64,000 nucleotides of DNA, taken from the NCBI RefSeq assembly GCF_900078395.1, contig NZ_FKLA01000007.1, forward strand, positions 62,001 to 126,000, in the 5' to 3' direction. The DNA comes from Anaerotruncus rubiinfantis (GTDB lineage: Bacteria > Bacillota > Clostridia > Oscillospirales > Ruminococcaceae). Below, in pieces: positions 24,990 to 34,096 of the stretch. The position numbers and the translations under genes are program-made. Position 1 is the stretch's first letter; every line of letters begins with the position of its first letter. Below the pieces are notes generated by a model, which saw nothing but the letters and a program-made list of their open reading frames with translations, was not told the origin of the DNA and did not search any database.

Positions 24990-26326
24990 GCGCAATCACG
25001 GTTGCAGTCCTTTCGATCTTCGCGCTGCTGGTATTGGTTCTTTCGGGTGTGCATATCGGCTTTTCGCTGGCTGCTATGAGCTTTGTCGGCATCTGGATGA
25101 TGACGGCGAACCATGTCACCGCGTTTTCCATTCTGGCGACCACCTCGTTTGAGGCGATCCGCGACTATTCCTTCGCGGTCATCCCCTTGTTTGTCCTGAT
25201 GGGCTGCTTTATGAGCCGGTCGGGCGTGGCGCGGGATTTATTCGATGCGGCGAACTATTTTCTCAAGAAGCTGCCAGGCGGCATGGGCATCGCCACGGTT
25301 ATTTCGAACGCGGTCTTTGCGGCCGTGACCGGCGTGAGCGTCGCGTCCGCTGCGGTTTTCAGCCGCATCTGTTTGCCGGAGATGGACCGCTTCCACTATA
25401 AGAAAAATTTTGCGCTGGGCGCGGTGGCGGGAAGCTCGGTGCTCGGGATGCTCATCCCGCCGAGCCTTCTGATGATCGTCTACGGCATGCTCAGTGAGAC
25501 CTCGATCGGAAAATTGTTCGTGGCGGGCGTCGTACCGGGGCTGGTGCTCGCGGGAATCTACTGTATCGGTATCATCATCATGGTCACCCGCCGCCCGGAG
25601 CTTGCTGGACAGCGGCGCAACGAACATGGTAAAATCATGCCGGTGAAGGTCGATTCGGACAAGAATGAAAGCTTCCTGAAGGTCTTTTTCCGCGCACTGC
25701 CAATCTTTGGCGTGGTGGTGCTGGTGCTCGGCGGCATCTGGGGCGGGCTTTTCACCCCGACCGAAGCGAGCGCGGTAGGCGCGCTGGCTTGCTGCATCCT
25801 GAGCATCTGCAAGGGGATGCGGCTGCAGGAACTCAAAAGCGTTCTGCTCGAATCGGTCGGCACGACCGCTTCGATCCTATTTTTGCTCATCACCGCGCAG
25901 ATGTATTCCCGGATGCTGGCGGTGAGCGGCATCACCGTCCTTTTGGGCAATGCCATCGTAAATTCCGGCCTCACTTCCGGGTGGGTGCTGCTGATTGTCT
26001 GCCTTGTGCTGATCGCGCTGGGCTGCGTGCTCGATTCCACCTCGATTTTGCTGCTCACCGTGCCGCTGATCCTGCCGATCGCGGACGCGTTTGGATGGGA
26101 CCGCATCTGGCTCGGGATCGTGATGATTATCGTGGTCGAGATGGGGCTTCTGACCCCTCCGTTCGGCATGGTGGTATTCTCGATGAAGGCGACGGTCGAC
26201 GACGACAGCGTTTCGGTCGAGAGCATTTTCCGCGGGGCAATGCCGTTTTTATTCATGATGGTGATTGCGGTGCTGCTCGTCATCTTTTTCCCATCGCTTG
26301 CCACCTGGCTTCCCAGCCTGCAATAG
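24986..26326 (+). CDS. TRAP transporter large membrane subunit (DctM type)
   Basis: 446 residues and about twelve hydrophobic segments. Family hallmarks are PLFVLMGCFMSRSGVARDLFD, GGMGIATVISNAVFAAVTGVS, the conserved LIPPSLLMIVYG segment and FTPTEASAVGAL. It forms the ion-coupled channel with DctQ. The RBS AGGAGG lies inside the end of dctQ. The binding-protein gene follows 69 nt later. Confidence 0.96.
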   Translation: MSAITVAVLSIFALLVLVLSGVHIGFSLAAMSFVGIWMMTANHVTAFSILATTSFEAIRDYSFAVIPLFVLMGCFMSRSGVARDLFDAANYFLKKLPGGMGIATVISNAVFAAVTGVSVASAAVFSRICLPEMDRFHYKKNFALGAVAGSSVLGMLIPPSLLMIVYGMLSETSIGKLFVAGVVPGLVLAGIYCIGIIIMVTRRPELAGQRRNEHGKIMPVKVDSDKNESFLKVFFRALPIFGVVVLVLGGIWGGLFTPTEASAVGALACCILSICKGMRLQELKSVLLESVGTTASILFLLITAQMYSRMLAVSGITVLLGNAIVNSGLTSGWVLLIVCLVLIALGCVLDSTSILLLTVPLILPIADAFGWDRIWLGIVMIIVVEMGLLTPPFGMVVFSMKATVDDDSVSVESIFRGAMPFLFMMVIAVLLVIFFPSLATWLPSLQ

Positions 26327-26395
26327 AAGCCTGTACGTTCTGAGACCGGCCTGACGGCGGGTTTGCCGCAGGCCAACATGAAATGGAGGAGCAAA

Positions 26396-27607
26396 ATGAA
26401 AGGCATCAAGAATATCGTCAGCATCCTGTTGGTTATCTGCATCGCAATGGGCCTGCTTGCCGGATGCGGCGGCAGCGCCGCTCCAAGCGCGGCGGCTCCG
26501 GCATCCTCCGCAACAGCCTCCGGCGCTGCTTCCGCGCCCGCGGCTCCGGCATCCTCCGCAACAGCCTCCGGCGCTGCTTCCGCGCCCGCGGCGCCCTCGG
26601 CCGACCGGCAGAAGATCACTTTAAAGATCGGCGGCGGCCATCCGTCAAACACAATGGCCTATACCGCGGTCTGTCAGGATTTTTTCCAGTCGGAAATTTC
26701 CCGGCGCTGCGCGGAGGAAACCAACTACGACATCGAATGGATCGAAGCCTACGGCGGGACCATCGCGAAGCTCGCGGAATGCCTGACCGCCTGCCAGCAG
26801 GGCCTGCTCGATGTCATGTGCAGTTCCTACTCCTTTGACAACAAGAAGCTGTTCCTGATGAACATGCCATATTATATCCCGTTCTCCTCTCCGGACCCGG
26901 TGACCGTAACCCAGGCCGCCCGCAAAACGGTCGACCAGTTCCCGGAAATCTATGAAAATCTTTGGAGCACCTACAACCAGAAATTTCTGGCGTTCGGCCC
27001 GACCGGCCGCTACGAGCTCATCACCAACTTCCCGGTCAATTCCCTCAGCGACCTGAGTGGGCATAAAATCGCGGCGGCGGGCGCGAACCTGCCGTGGCTG
27101 GACGCGGGCAACTCGATCCCAGTGCAGTCGAACCTCAACGAGGCGTATACCTCGATCCAGACCGGCGTTTATGAAGGCTGGGTCATGTGGCCGGATTCCT
27201 CCTATCGCTACAAGCTGCACGAGGTTGCGCCATATTACACCTTTGTGGGCTTTGGCGCAATGCCGATTCAGGGTATCTCGATCAACCTGGATGTTTGGAA
27301 CAAGCTTGACCCGTCGGTTCAGAAGATCTTTACAGAAGTAGCCGCCGAGTATGAGGTCAAGTCCGCGGAAACCGCGAAACAGTGGGATGAAGAGGCAACC
27401 GAGGAAATGAAAGCCGCTGGCGTTACGGTCACCGACCTGCCCGCGGCGGATGTCGAAAAATGGATTGAAAGCCTGCCCAACATCCCGCAGGAAAAGGCGG
27501 ATGAAGCGACCCAGATGGGTTATCCGGGCGTGGAGATCTTCAACGCCTATATCGCCGCGCAGAAGGAACTGGGCTATACCTACCCGCGCGAGTGGGTTAT
27601 CGAGTAA
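26396..27607 (+). CDS. TRAP transporter substrate-binding lipoprotein (DctP family)
   Basis: 403 residues. The ATG at 26396 follows TGGAGGA. The signal peptide ends in LLAGC, so it is a membrane-anchored lipoprotein, as expected in a Gram-positive cell. A linker of about 55 Ala/Pro/Ser residues includes a perfect 48-nt tandem duplication (16 residues, twice). The binding domain starts near ITLKIGGGHP and contains the Arg-bearing FLAFGPTGRYELITNFPV stretch where DctP proteins usually contact the ligand carboxylate. The ligand is probably an organic acid handled by the downstream CoA genes. Confidence 0.93.
   Translation: MKGIKNIVSILLVICIAMGLLAGCGGSAAPSAAAPASSATASGAASAPAAPASSATASGAASAPAAPSADRQKITLKIGGGHPSNTMAYTAVCQDFFQSEISRRCAEETNYDIEWIEAYGGTIAKLAECLTACQQGLLDVMCSSYSFDNKKLFLMNMPYYIPFSSPDPVTVTQAARKTVDQFPEIYENLWSTYNQKFLAFGPTGRYELITNFPVNSLSDLSGHKIAAAGANLPWLDAGNSIPVQSNLNEAYTSIQTGVYEGWVMWPDSSYRYKLHEVAPYYTFVGFGAMPIQGISINLDVWNKLDPSVQKIFTEVAAEYEVKSAETAKQWDEEATEEMKAAGVTVTDLPAADVEKWIESLPNIPQEKADEATQMGYPGVEIFNAYIAAQKELGYTYPREWVIE
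26495..26590 (+). repeat. Perfect 48-bp tandem duplication in the DctP linker
   Basis: Copies 26495-26542 and 26543-26590 are identical. The unit encodes APASSATASGAASAPA and keeps the frame, so it only lengthens the spacer between membrane anchor and binding domain. Confidence 0.95.
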
Positions 27608-27628
27608 TCCCGCAGTGAATTGGGCGGT

Positions 27629-27656
27629 CTGGAAGCGGGCAAACACCCGCTTCCAG
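27629..27656 (+). repeat. Stem-loop after dctP
   Basis: CTGGAAGCGGG and CCCGCTTCCAG form a perfect 11-bp stem with a 6-nt loop and no T-run. Such structures often protect the mRNA of highly expressed binding proteins. Confidence 0.6.
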
Positions 27657-27712
27657 ATCGTTTCGCCGCATCTGTAAGGATGCGGATAAATGCGAATAAA
27701 GGAGGCGGCGCA

Positions 27713-28501
27713 ATGAGCGTCTATGGAACCAGCGAAACAATTTTCAGCGTCAGGGGGAGGAAAGCGCTTGTGACCGGCGGCACCAAGGGGCTGGGCAGGG
27801 AGATGGTGACCTGCCTTTTGGAAAATGGGTGTGATGTGTTTGCCGTGAGCCGGCACGTGGACGGGAACGATGATTTGAAGGCGCTTGCAGAGGAAAACGG
27901 CTGCAAGATCCATTTTTACGCATGCGATGTGACCGTGACCGAAAAGGTTGTGGAAATGGCAGCAAAGGCCGTCCAAACCATGGGACGGATCGATATTCTC
28001 ATCAATTCAGCCGGAATCAACATCATCAAATTCCTCACTGAAATGGATGACGAATCCTGGGACAAAGTCCTCAATCTCAACCTGCGCTCGGTCTTTATCG
28101 TCACCCGCGAGGTGGCCAAGGTGATGAAAGCGCAGAAATACGGCAGGATCATCAACCTCTCCTCAATGAAAAGTGTCTTTGGGACCTCTGAGCAGGGATA
28201 TACCGCCTACTGTGCGTCCAAGGGCGCCATCAATATGCTTACCAAGCAGATCGCCTGCGAATTGGCGGCGGACAACATCACCGTCAACGCGATCGCCCCC
28301 ACCTTTATCCGCACTGCCATCAACGCGCACCAGCTTGACAATCCGGATTTCCGAAAAGCGCTTGAAGCGCGCATCCCGGTCGGCAGGGTGGGGCAGTTTA
28401 AGGATTTGATGGGACTGCTTTTGCTGTTCGCATCCGACGCGTCCGAATTTATCACCGGGCAGACGGTGCTGCTCGACGGCGGGATTGCAGCCAGGCAGTA
28501 G
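27713..28501 (+). CDS. Short-chain dehydrogenase/reductase
   Basis: 262-residue NAD(P)-dependent oxidoreductase. The ATG at 27713 follows AAAGGAGG. The cofactor motif is TGGTKGLG, the structural motif is NSAG, and the catalytic Ser and YxxxK are in INLSSMKS and YCASK. The end LDGGIAARQ is typical of classical SDRs of the gluconate 5-dehydrogenase/3-ketoacyl reductase type. With the isomerase-like gene that follows, a hydroxyl group on a sugar-acid-like or hydroxy-acid substrate is a likely target. The substrate is unknown. Confidence 0.92.
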   Translation: MSVYGTSETIFSVRGRKALVTGGTKGLGREMVTCLLENGCDVFAVSRHVDGNDDLKALAEENGCKIHFYACDVTVTEKVVEMAAKAVQTMGRIDILINSAGINIIKFLTEMDDESWDKVLNLNLRSVFIVTREVAKVMKAQKYGRIINLSSMKSVFGTSEQGYTAYCASKGAINMLTKQIACELAADNITVNAIAPTFIRTAINAHQLDNPDFRKALEARIPVGRVGQFKDLMGLLLLFASDASEFITGQTVLLDGGIAARQ

Positions 28502-28515
28502 GAAGGGGATTTGAG

Positions 28516-29379
28516 ATGAAAAAGATGAAACAGATCGTGCACACCTGGATGTTCGGGGATTCCCCGCTCGAAGAGAATACCGCCAGCCTTGCGCGCGTTG
28601 GCGCGGATGGCGCGGATCTGAGCATCACCTATGAAGGCAGGCACACCACCGAACAAGCGCTCCGAAAGCTGGATATCCAGCGGATCATGGCGGACAGCGG
28701 CCTTAAAGTGATGGCGGTGACCCCGCTGTATATGCATCCGGATCTGGAGCTCTGTCATCCGGATGAAAGAGTCCGGCAGATTGCGATTGATTTTTCCAAA
28801 GCGGGCGCGGACATCGCCGCGCAGGCGGGCTGCGACCGTATGCTCATTTCCCCGAGCTGGATCTCGGTGCGCCATCAATATTACCGCTGCTATGAGGACG
28901 ACTGGAAGCAGGCGGTGGATTCGCTGCGCATAATCGCGGAATACGCGGGAAAGCAGGGCGTTTCGCTGATGATCGAACCGATCAACCGCTATCGGGTCAG
29001 CCTGGTACATACGGTGGAGGAGGGCCTGCGGATGATGCGCGAGGTGGATATGCCCAAGGTTGGTCTGGTGCCGGATATTTTCCATATGAACATGGAGGAG
29101 CCGCTCCCGCTCGCGCAGACCCTGAGAGAAGCGAATGGGCATCTGCTCTGTCTGCATATCGGGGACAACAACCGGAAAACTCCGGGCGGCGGCTACCTCG
29201 ACTGGAAGCCCATCCTCCAGGCAATTTCCGATATGGACATGGAGATTCCACTCTCCCATGAGCCGGTATTTCTCTATTTCAGCGAGCAGAAGGTTGCGCA
29301 GGACCAGTCCTGCCGCAAATTCTTCGAGGATCACCTCGCAAACGGAATCCGTCATCTGAACGCCGTTATGGAGGCGTAA
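28516..29379 (+). CDS. TIM-barrel sugar isomerase/epimerase-like protein
   Basis: 287 residues of the xylose-isomerase-like (AP endonuclease 2) fold. Putative metal ligands are seen in LMIEPINRY (Glu), LVPDIFHMN (Asp, His) and CLHIGDNN (His), with SHEPVF as the last acidic residue. It resembles IolE/IolI and D-tagatose 3-epimerase relatives that isomerise or epimerise keto sugars or sugar acids. RBS GAAGGGGAT precedes the ATG, 14 nt after the SDR gene, so the two are one transcript and probably act in sequence. Confidence 0.87.
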   Translation: MKKMKQIVHTWMFGDSPLEENTASLARVGADGADLSITYEGRHTTEQALRKLDIQRIMADSGLKVMAVTPLYMHPDLELCHPDERVRQIAIDFSKAGADIAAQAGCDRMLISPSWISVRHQYYRCYEDDWKQAVDSLRIIAEYAGKQGVSLMIEPINRYRVSLVHTVEEGLRMMREVDMPKVGLVPDIFHMNMEEPLPLAQTLREANGHLLCLHIGDNNRKTPGGGYLDWKPILQAISDMDMEIPLSHEPVFLYFSEQKVAQDQSCRKFFEDHLANGIRHLNAVMEA

Positions 29380-29412
29380 AAATTCCGCTTCAGCTTCAAG
29401 GAGGGGAGCCGT

Positions 29413-31047
29413 ATGGCCTCGTGGGGAAAAAACTGGCCCGAAGAGATGGAAAAAGACCTTGCCGCGCGGGAAATTGGCGGCAGGCAGGTTGTCACCTTCC
29501 CGGGCCTGCCGCCGAGCATCTATCATGCGCTGTCCGCGTCCGCCGCGCGGAATCCGGACAAAACCGCGCTTGTGGACAACTGGGGCAGACCGTACTCCTA
29601 TGCCATGCTGCTCCGCTTGACCAACCAGTTTGCGGGGCTGCTGCACCACAACTTTGGCGTTCGTAAGGGCGACCATATCGGGCTGATGCTCTATAATTCG
29701 GTGGAATTTTGTATCAGCTTCCTGGCGCTTTGCAAAATCGGGGCGGTCACCGTGCCGCTGCCGAGCAAATATAAGCAGCCCGAAGTGCTTTCCCTGGCGG
29801 AAAAGGCGGACGTCTGCGGCGTCATCTGTGACGCGGACTTCTACAACTGGTTTTTGCCATGCCTGGAGCAGGGGGTCTGGCTCATAAAATCCACGGAAGG
29901 CGCCCGGGGTTATGGATTCGCCTCTCTGTTCCCGGAGGAAGCCGCCTCGGTCAAAGCTGCCGGGGAACCTGCCGACCCGGTCATCCTGATGTTCACCTCC
30001 GGCACAACCTCCCGTAGCAAGGGCGCGCTTTTGCGCAACTATAATCTTATGCATGCAGTGGAAGCCTACCGCCGGACATTGAGGATCAGCGAAGAGGACC
30101 GGACGATGATCTCGGTCCCGATTTACCATATCACCGGTATGTCGGCGCTTTTAAGCCTGTTTCTTTATGTGGGCGGCACCATCTATCTGCAAAAAAAGGT
30201 GGACGGCCCCCGGATGCTCGCCTGTATCCGGGAAAATGAGATCACCTTTCTGCATGTTTCGCCCACCGTGCTTTACCTGCTGCTCGACTGTCAGGAACGT
30301 TTTCCGCATATCCCCAGTCTGCGCAAGATCGCCTGCGGCAGCAGCAACACGCCGCCGGAAATTATCCGCCGGTACCATTCCTGGATGCCGCTCATGGAGT
30401 TTCACACCGTTTACGGGCTCACCGAAACCACCTCGCCCGCCAGCGTCTTTCCCTATGACGCGGCGCTCAGCCCCCACATCGGTTCGGATGGTTGGCCGAT
30501 CCCCGGGCTTGAATGCATCATCGTGGATGAGAATGGGCAAGAGCTGCAGCAGGGGGCGGTGGGAGAGGTTGCGCTCAGAGGCGCCGTGATCCTGGAAAGC
30601 TATTATCACATGGAAAGCGGCGCGTTTTTGCCGGGCGGCTGGTTTCGTACCGGCGACCTTGGGTATTTCGACCCGCAGGGCTACCTGTTTATCGTCGACC
30701 GCAAAAAGGATATGATCAACCGCGGCGGCGAAAAGATCTGCAGCTTCGATGTGGAAAATGAACTGTATGCGCTGCCGGGCGTGGCGGAAGCCGCCGTAGT
30801 GGGCGTCCCGGACGAAAAATACGGGGAAATTCCGGCCGCCGCCGTGCGGCTGCAAAAGGGCGCGGAACTTACGGAAGCGGAAATTCGCGCGGCACTGGCA
30901 AAACGGCTGGCGAAATACCAGATCCCGCAGCGTTTCCTGTTCTTATCCGAGATTCCCAAAACCCCGAACACAAAGACGGACAAAAAGGCCATCCGCCTCC
31001 TGTTCACCGAACTCCCTAAGCAATTGACGGAGGATTATATATGTTAA
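29413..31047 (+). CDS. AMP-forming acyl-CoA ligase (class I adenylate-forming)
   Basis: 544 residues. The P-loop-like motif is MFTSGTTSRSKG, the acid-binding motif YGLTETT, and the hinge region GWFRTGDLGYFDPQGYLFIVDRKKDMINRGGEK. The C-terminal catalytic lysine region reads PNTKTDKK. The usual Gly before the Lys is Thr, but the Lys is present. It activates a carboxylic acid with ATP and CoA. It overlaps the CoA-transferase start by 7 nt. An operon with both a ligase and a CoA-transferase has two alternative ways to make the CoA ester. Confidence 0.93.
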   Translation: MASWGKNWPEEMEKDLAAREIGGRQVVTFPGLPPSIYHALSASAARNPDKTALVDNWGRPYSYAMLLRLTNQFAGLLHHNFGVRKGDHIGLMLYNSVEFCISFLALCKIGAVTVPLPSKYKQPEVLSLAEKADVCGVICDADFYNWFLPCLEQGVWLIKSTEGARGYGFASLFPEEAASVKAAGEPADPVILMFTSGTTSRSKGALLRNYNLMHAVEAYRRTLRISEEDRTMISVPIYHITGMSALLSLFLYVGGTIYLQKKVDGPRMLACIRENEITFLHVSPTVLYLLLDCQERFPHIPSLRKIACGSSNTPPEIIRRYHSWMPLMEFHTVYGLTETTSPASVFPYDAALSPHIGSDGWPIPGLECIIVDENGQELQQGAVGEVALRGAVILESYYHMESGAFLPGGWFRTGDLGYFDPQGYLFIVDRKKDMINRGGEKICSFDVENELYALPGVAEAAVVGVPDEKYGEIPAAAVRLQKGAELTEAEIRAALAKRLAKYQIPQRFLFLSEIPKTPNTKTDKKAIRLLFTELPKQLTEDYIC

Positions 31048-32627
31048 AAACGACTTTTATCACCGCACAGCAGGCGGCCGGCATGATCCCGGATGAAAAG
31101 ACGGTCTGCACCATCGGCATGACGCTGGTCAGCGCGAGCGAAAGCATCCTCAAGGCGCTGGAAACCCGTTTTTTGACGTCCGGCCATCCTGCAAACCTGA
31201 CTTTGCTGCATTCCTGCGGGCAGAGCGACCGCGACCGGGGCATCCAGCATTTCGCGCACGAGGGGTTTATCAAGCGGATCATCGGTTCCCACTGGGGGCT
31301 GCAGCCGCGCTGGATGGATATGATCGCGCAGAACAAGGTGGAGGCCTACTGCCTGCCGCAGGGACAGATCGCGCAGCTCTACCGTTCGATGGCATGTGGC
31401 CTTCCTGGCAAGCTCTCGAAGGTCGGGCTCGGCACCTTTATTGACCCGCGCCTCGAGGGCGGCAAGATGAACGACCGTACCAAACCTCTGCCGGACATCG
31501 TGGACGTGGTGGAGCTCAAGGGCGAGGAATATATGCTCTATAACGCCGTCCCGCTCGACTACTGTATCATTCGCGGCACCGTCTGCGACGAGATGGGCAA
31601 CCTCACCACCGACGACGAAGCGATGAAGCTGGAGGTGCTTCCGGCGGTGCTGGCGACAAAGCGGTTCGGCGGCAAGGTGATCGCGCAGGTGCGCGAGGTC
31701 GCCCAGACCGGCACCCTCAACCCCAAGAACGTCACGGTGCCCGGTGTGTTTATCGACGCGGTCGTCGTCTGCGAGAATCCCTTCGAGGACCACCGGCAGA
31801 CCTCCTCCTGGTACTTTGATCCCTCCTACTGCGGCAAACTGCGCACCCCACGGGGCAGCATGGAGCCGGTGCCGTTTAACGAGCGCAAATTTATCGCGCG
31901 CCGCGCCACGATGGAGATCTGCCGCGGCAACGTCATCAACCTCGGCACCGGAATCCCCAACGACATGGTCGGCAAGGTCTGCAACGAGGAAGGGGTGGCG
32001 GACGACATCATGATCACCGTTGAGTCGGGCATTTACGGCGGTGTGCAGGCCGGCGGGATCGACTTCGGCATCGGCAAAAACCTCTATGCGATGATCGCCC
32101 ACCACGAGCAGTTCGATTACTATAACGGGGCGGGCGTGGACGTGACCTTCATGGGCGCGGGCGAGCTCGACCAATGCGGGAATGTCAACGCTACCAAGAT
32201 GGGGCCGCGCTGTACCGGCGCCGGAGGCTTCATCGACATCACCCAGAACGCGAAGAAAGTGGTTTTCTGCGCGACCTTCACCGCTTCCGGCGCGAAATAT
32301 GACTTTTCCGGCGGGAAGCTGCGGATTTTGCAGGAGGGCAAAGTGCGCAAGATGGTGAAGCGGGTGGCGCAGATCTCCTTCAACGGAAAGATCGCGCGCG
32401 AGAAGGGCCAGAAGGTGGTCTTTGTCACCGAACGGTGTGTCTTCGAGCTGGTGCCAAACGGCGTGCTGCTCACTGAGATTGCGCCCGGCATCGATCTGCA
32501 AAAGGACATCCTGGCCAATATGGATTTCCAGCCGATCATCAGCAAAAATCTCAAAACCATGGAAGCTTCCCTTTTTAACCGGGACGGCCTTTTCGGCCTG
32601 CGCGAAATGATGCTTGGGAAAGCTTAG
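31041..32627 (+). CDS. Acyl-CoA:carboxylate CoA-transferase, fused alpha-beta (propionate CoA-transferase-like)
   Basis: 528-residue family I CoA-transferase with both halves in one chain. The catalytic glutamate is E328 in ITVESGIYGG, followed by AGGIDFGIG. The N-terminal half starts with KTTFITAQQAAGMIPD and contains the glycine-rich region seen in YdiF and Pct. It moves CoA between an acyl donor and an acid such as acetate through a glutamyl-CoA thioester. Overlap with the ligase gene implies coupled translation. Confidence 0.92.
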   Translation: MLKTTFITAQQAAGMIPDEKTVCTIGMTLVSASESILKALETRFLTSGHPANLTLLHSCGQSDRDRGIQHFAHEGFIKRIIGSHWGLQPRWMDMIAQNKVEAYCLPQGQIAQLYRSMACGLPGKLSKVGLGTFIDPRLEGGKMNDRTKPLPDIVDVVELKGEEYMLYNAVPLDYCIIRGTVCDEMGNLTTDDEAMKLEVLPAVLATKRFGGKVIAQVREVAQTGTLNPKNVTVPGVFIDAVVVCENPFEDHRQTSSWYFDPSYCGKLRTPRGSMEPVPFNERKFIARRATMEICRGNVINLGTGIPNDMVGKVCNEEGVADDIMITVESGIYGGVQAGGIDFGIGKNLYAMIAHHEQFDYYNGAGVDVTFMGAGELDQCGNVNATKMGPRCTGAGGFIDITQNAKKVVFCATFTASGAKYDFSGGKLRILQEGKVRKMVKRVAQISFNGKIAREKGQKVVFVTERCVFELVPNGVLLTEIAPGIDLQKDILANMDFQPIISKNLKTMEASLFNRDGLFGLREMMLGKA

Positions 32628-32646
32628 AAAGATAGGAGGCAGCCTT

Positions 32647-33828
32647 ATGAACCAGAAGATTGTACTTGTGAGCGGATGCCGCACGGCGGTCGGGGAATTC
32701 CTCGGCGGGCTTTCCACCGTGAACCAGATCGACCTGGGCGGCATTGTGGTGAAGGAAGCGGTGAAGCGCGCGGGGATTGATCCGGCAATTGTGGATGAAG
32801 TGATTGTCGGGAATGTCGGCCAGATCGCGGAGAGCGGATTTATCGGCCGCGCGGTCATGCTGAAAGCGGGTCTGCCAAAAGAAACGACCGCTTACAGCGT
32901 CAACCGGCAGTGCGGCAGCGGCATGCAGGCGATTGTTGACGGCATGCTCGAGATTCTGACCGGCAACGCGGAGGTGGTCGTGGCCTGTGGGACTGAAAAC
33001 ATGTCGCAGGCGCCCTATTATATCAAAAATGCCCGCACAGGGCTGCGCATGGGCCATCAGCAGCTGGAGGACGGCCTCATCGACCTGCTGACCTGGCCGC
33101 TTGGTCCATACCACAATGGCATGACCGCCGAAGCGGTCGCGGAGAAATTTGGCGTCACCCGCGAGATGCAGGACCGGTTCGCGCTGGAGAGCCAGAACAA
33201 AATGATCGCCGCGATGGATGCGGGCAAATTCAAAGAGGAGATTGTCCCGGTGCAGGTGAAACAGAAAAAAGAAACGCTGACAATCGACACTGACGAGCAT
33301 CCGCGCCGCGGGCTTACGCTTGAGAAGCTCGCACGGCTGCGTCCAGCTTTCAAGGAAGGCGGATCGGTCACGGCGGCGAATTCCTCGGGTATCAATGACG
33401 GCGCGGCTGCCGTGGTGATGATGACCGAAGAAAAAGCAAGGGTGCTCGGCTGCAGGCCGCTGATGGAATTCGTTGGATACGCGGTAGCGGGATATGAGGA
33501 CATCCTCATGGGTTACGCCCCATATTTTTCGACCCGAAAGCTGCTCAAAAAGCTGGATATGAACCTTGATGAGATCGACCTGGTCGAGCTCAATGAAGCG
33601 TTTGCCTCTCAAAGCGTTGCGGTGATCCGGGATCTCGGGCTTAACCCGGCAAAAGTGAACGTCAACGGCGGGGCGATCGCCATGGGCCATCCGGTCGGCG
33701 CGACCGGATGCATCCTCCCGGTCAAAATGATGTATGAGATGAAGCGCACCGGCGCGAAAACCGGCCTCATTACCATGTGCATTGGCGGTGGGCAGGGCAT
33801 CTCCGCCATCTTCCGAAACCTTCAATAA
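32647..33828 (+). CDS. Thiolase (acetyl-CoA C-acetyltransferase family)
   Basis: 393 residues. The ATG at 32647 follows AGGAGG. The nucleophile Cys is C89 in VNRQCGSGMQA. GHPVGATG (His) and MCIGGGQG (second Cys) complete the active site. It cleaves 3-ketoacyl-CoA with CoA, or condenses two acetyl-CoA. Last gene of the run that began with 3-hydroxyacyl-CoA dehydrogenase, so together the end products would be two shorter acyl-CoAs. A very long hairpin follows within 30 nt. Confidence 0.95.
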   Translation: MNQKIVLVSGCRTAVGEFLGGLSTVNQIDLGGIVVKEAVKRAGIDPAIVDEVIVGNVGQIAESGFIGRAVMLKAGLPKETTAYSVNRQCGSGMQAIVDGMLEILTGNAEVVVACGTENMSQAPYYIKNARTGLRMGHQQLEDGLIDLLTWPLGPYHNGMTAEAVAEKFGVTREMQDRFALESQNKMIAAMDAGKFKEEIVPVQVKQKKETLTIDTDEHPRRGLTLEKLARLRPAFKEGGSVTAANSSGINDGAAAVVMMTEEKARVLGCRPLMEFVGYAVAGYEDILMGYAPYFSTRKLLKKLDMNLDEIDLVELNEAFASQSVAVIRDLGLNPAKVNVNGGAIAMGHPVGATGCILPVKMMYEMKRTGAKTGLITMCIGGGQGISAIFRNLQ

Positions 33829-33854
33829 GCCTTTTCTTCATCACTTTCCATAAA

Positions 33855-33900
33855 CCGCGGGGGCGGGCCGGGAAATTTACTCCCCGGCCCGCCCCCGCGG
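33855..33900. terminator. Perfect 18-bp GC-rich stem-loop closing the CoA/TRAP operon
   Basis: CCGCGGGGGCGGGCCGGG (33855-33872) and its exact complement (33883-33900) with a 10-nt loop. No T-run follows, so it may block exonucleases or stop transcription by another route. The remaining 196 nt to the aminotransferase gene hold no recognisable gene, only a weak TATTAT near 33991. Confidence 0.6.
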
Positions 33901-34096
33901 CTCAGCGTGAAAGGTTTGCGTTAGAATCGCTTTTTCACCGGCAATTGAACCATATGGTCATTTTTTTCCATCATCCGCTCAAATAAGGCGTATTATATAG
34001 GGATAAAGAAGGCGGTAGAAAGAGGTATCGACAGAACTTCGACAAATCGTCTTGAAAAAGACTTTTATACGCAGAAACAGGAAGGGGTAAAATTTT

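Noticed and set aside
26495..26590. CRISPR-like or mobile repeat at the 48-bp duplication
   Set aside because: The copies are directly adjacent, without spacers, in frame and encode a linker. It is a simple tandem duplication.
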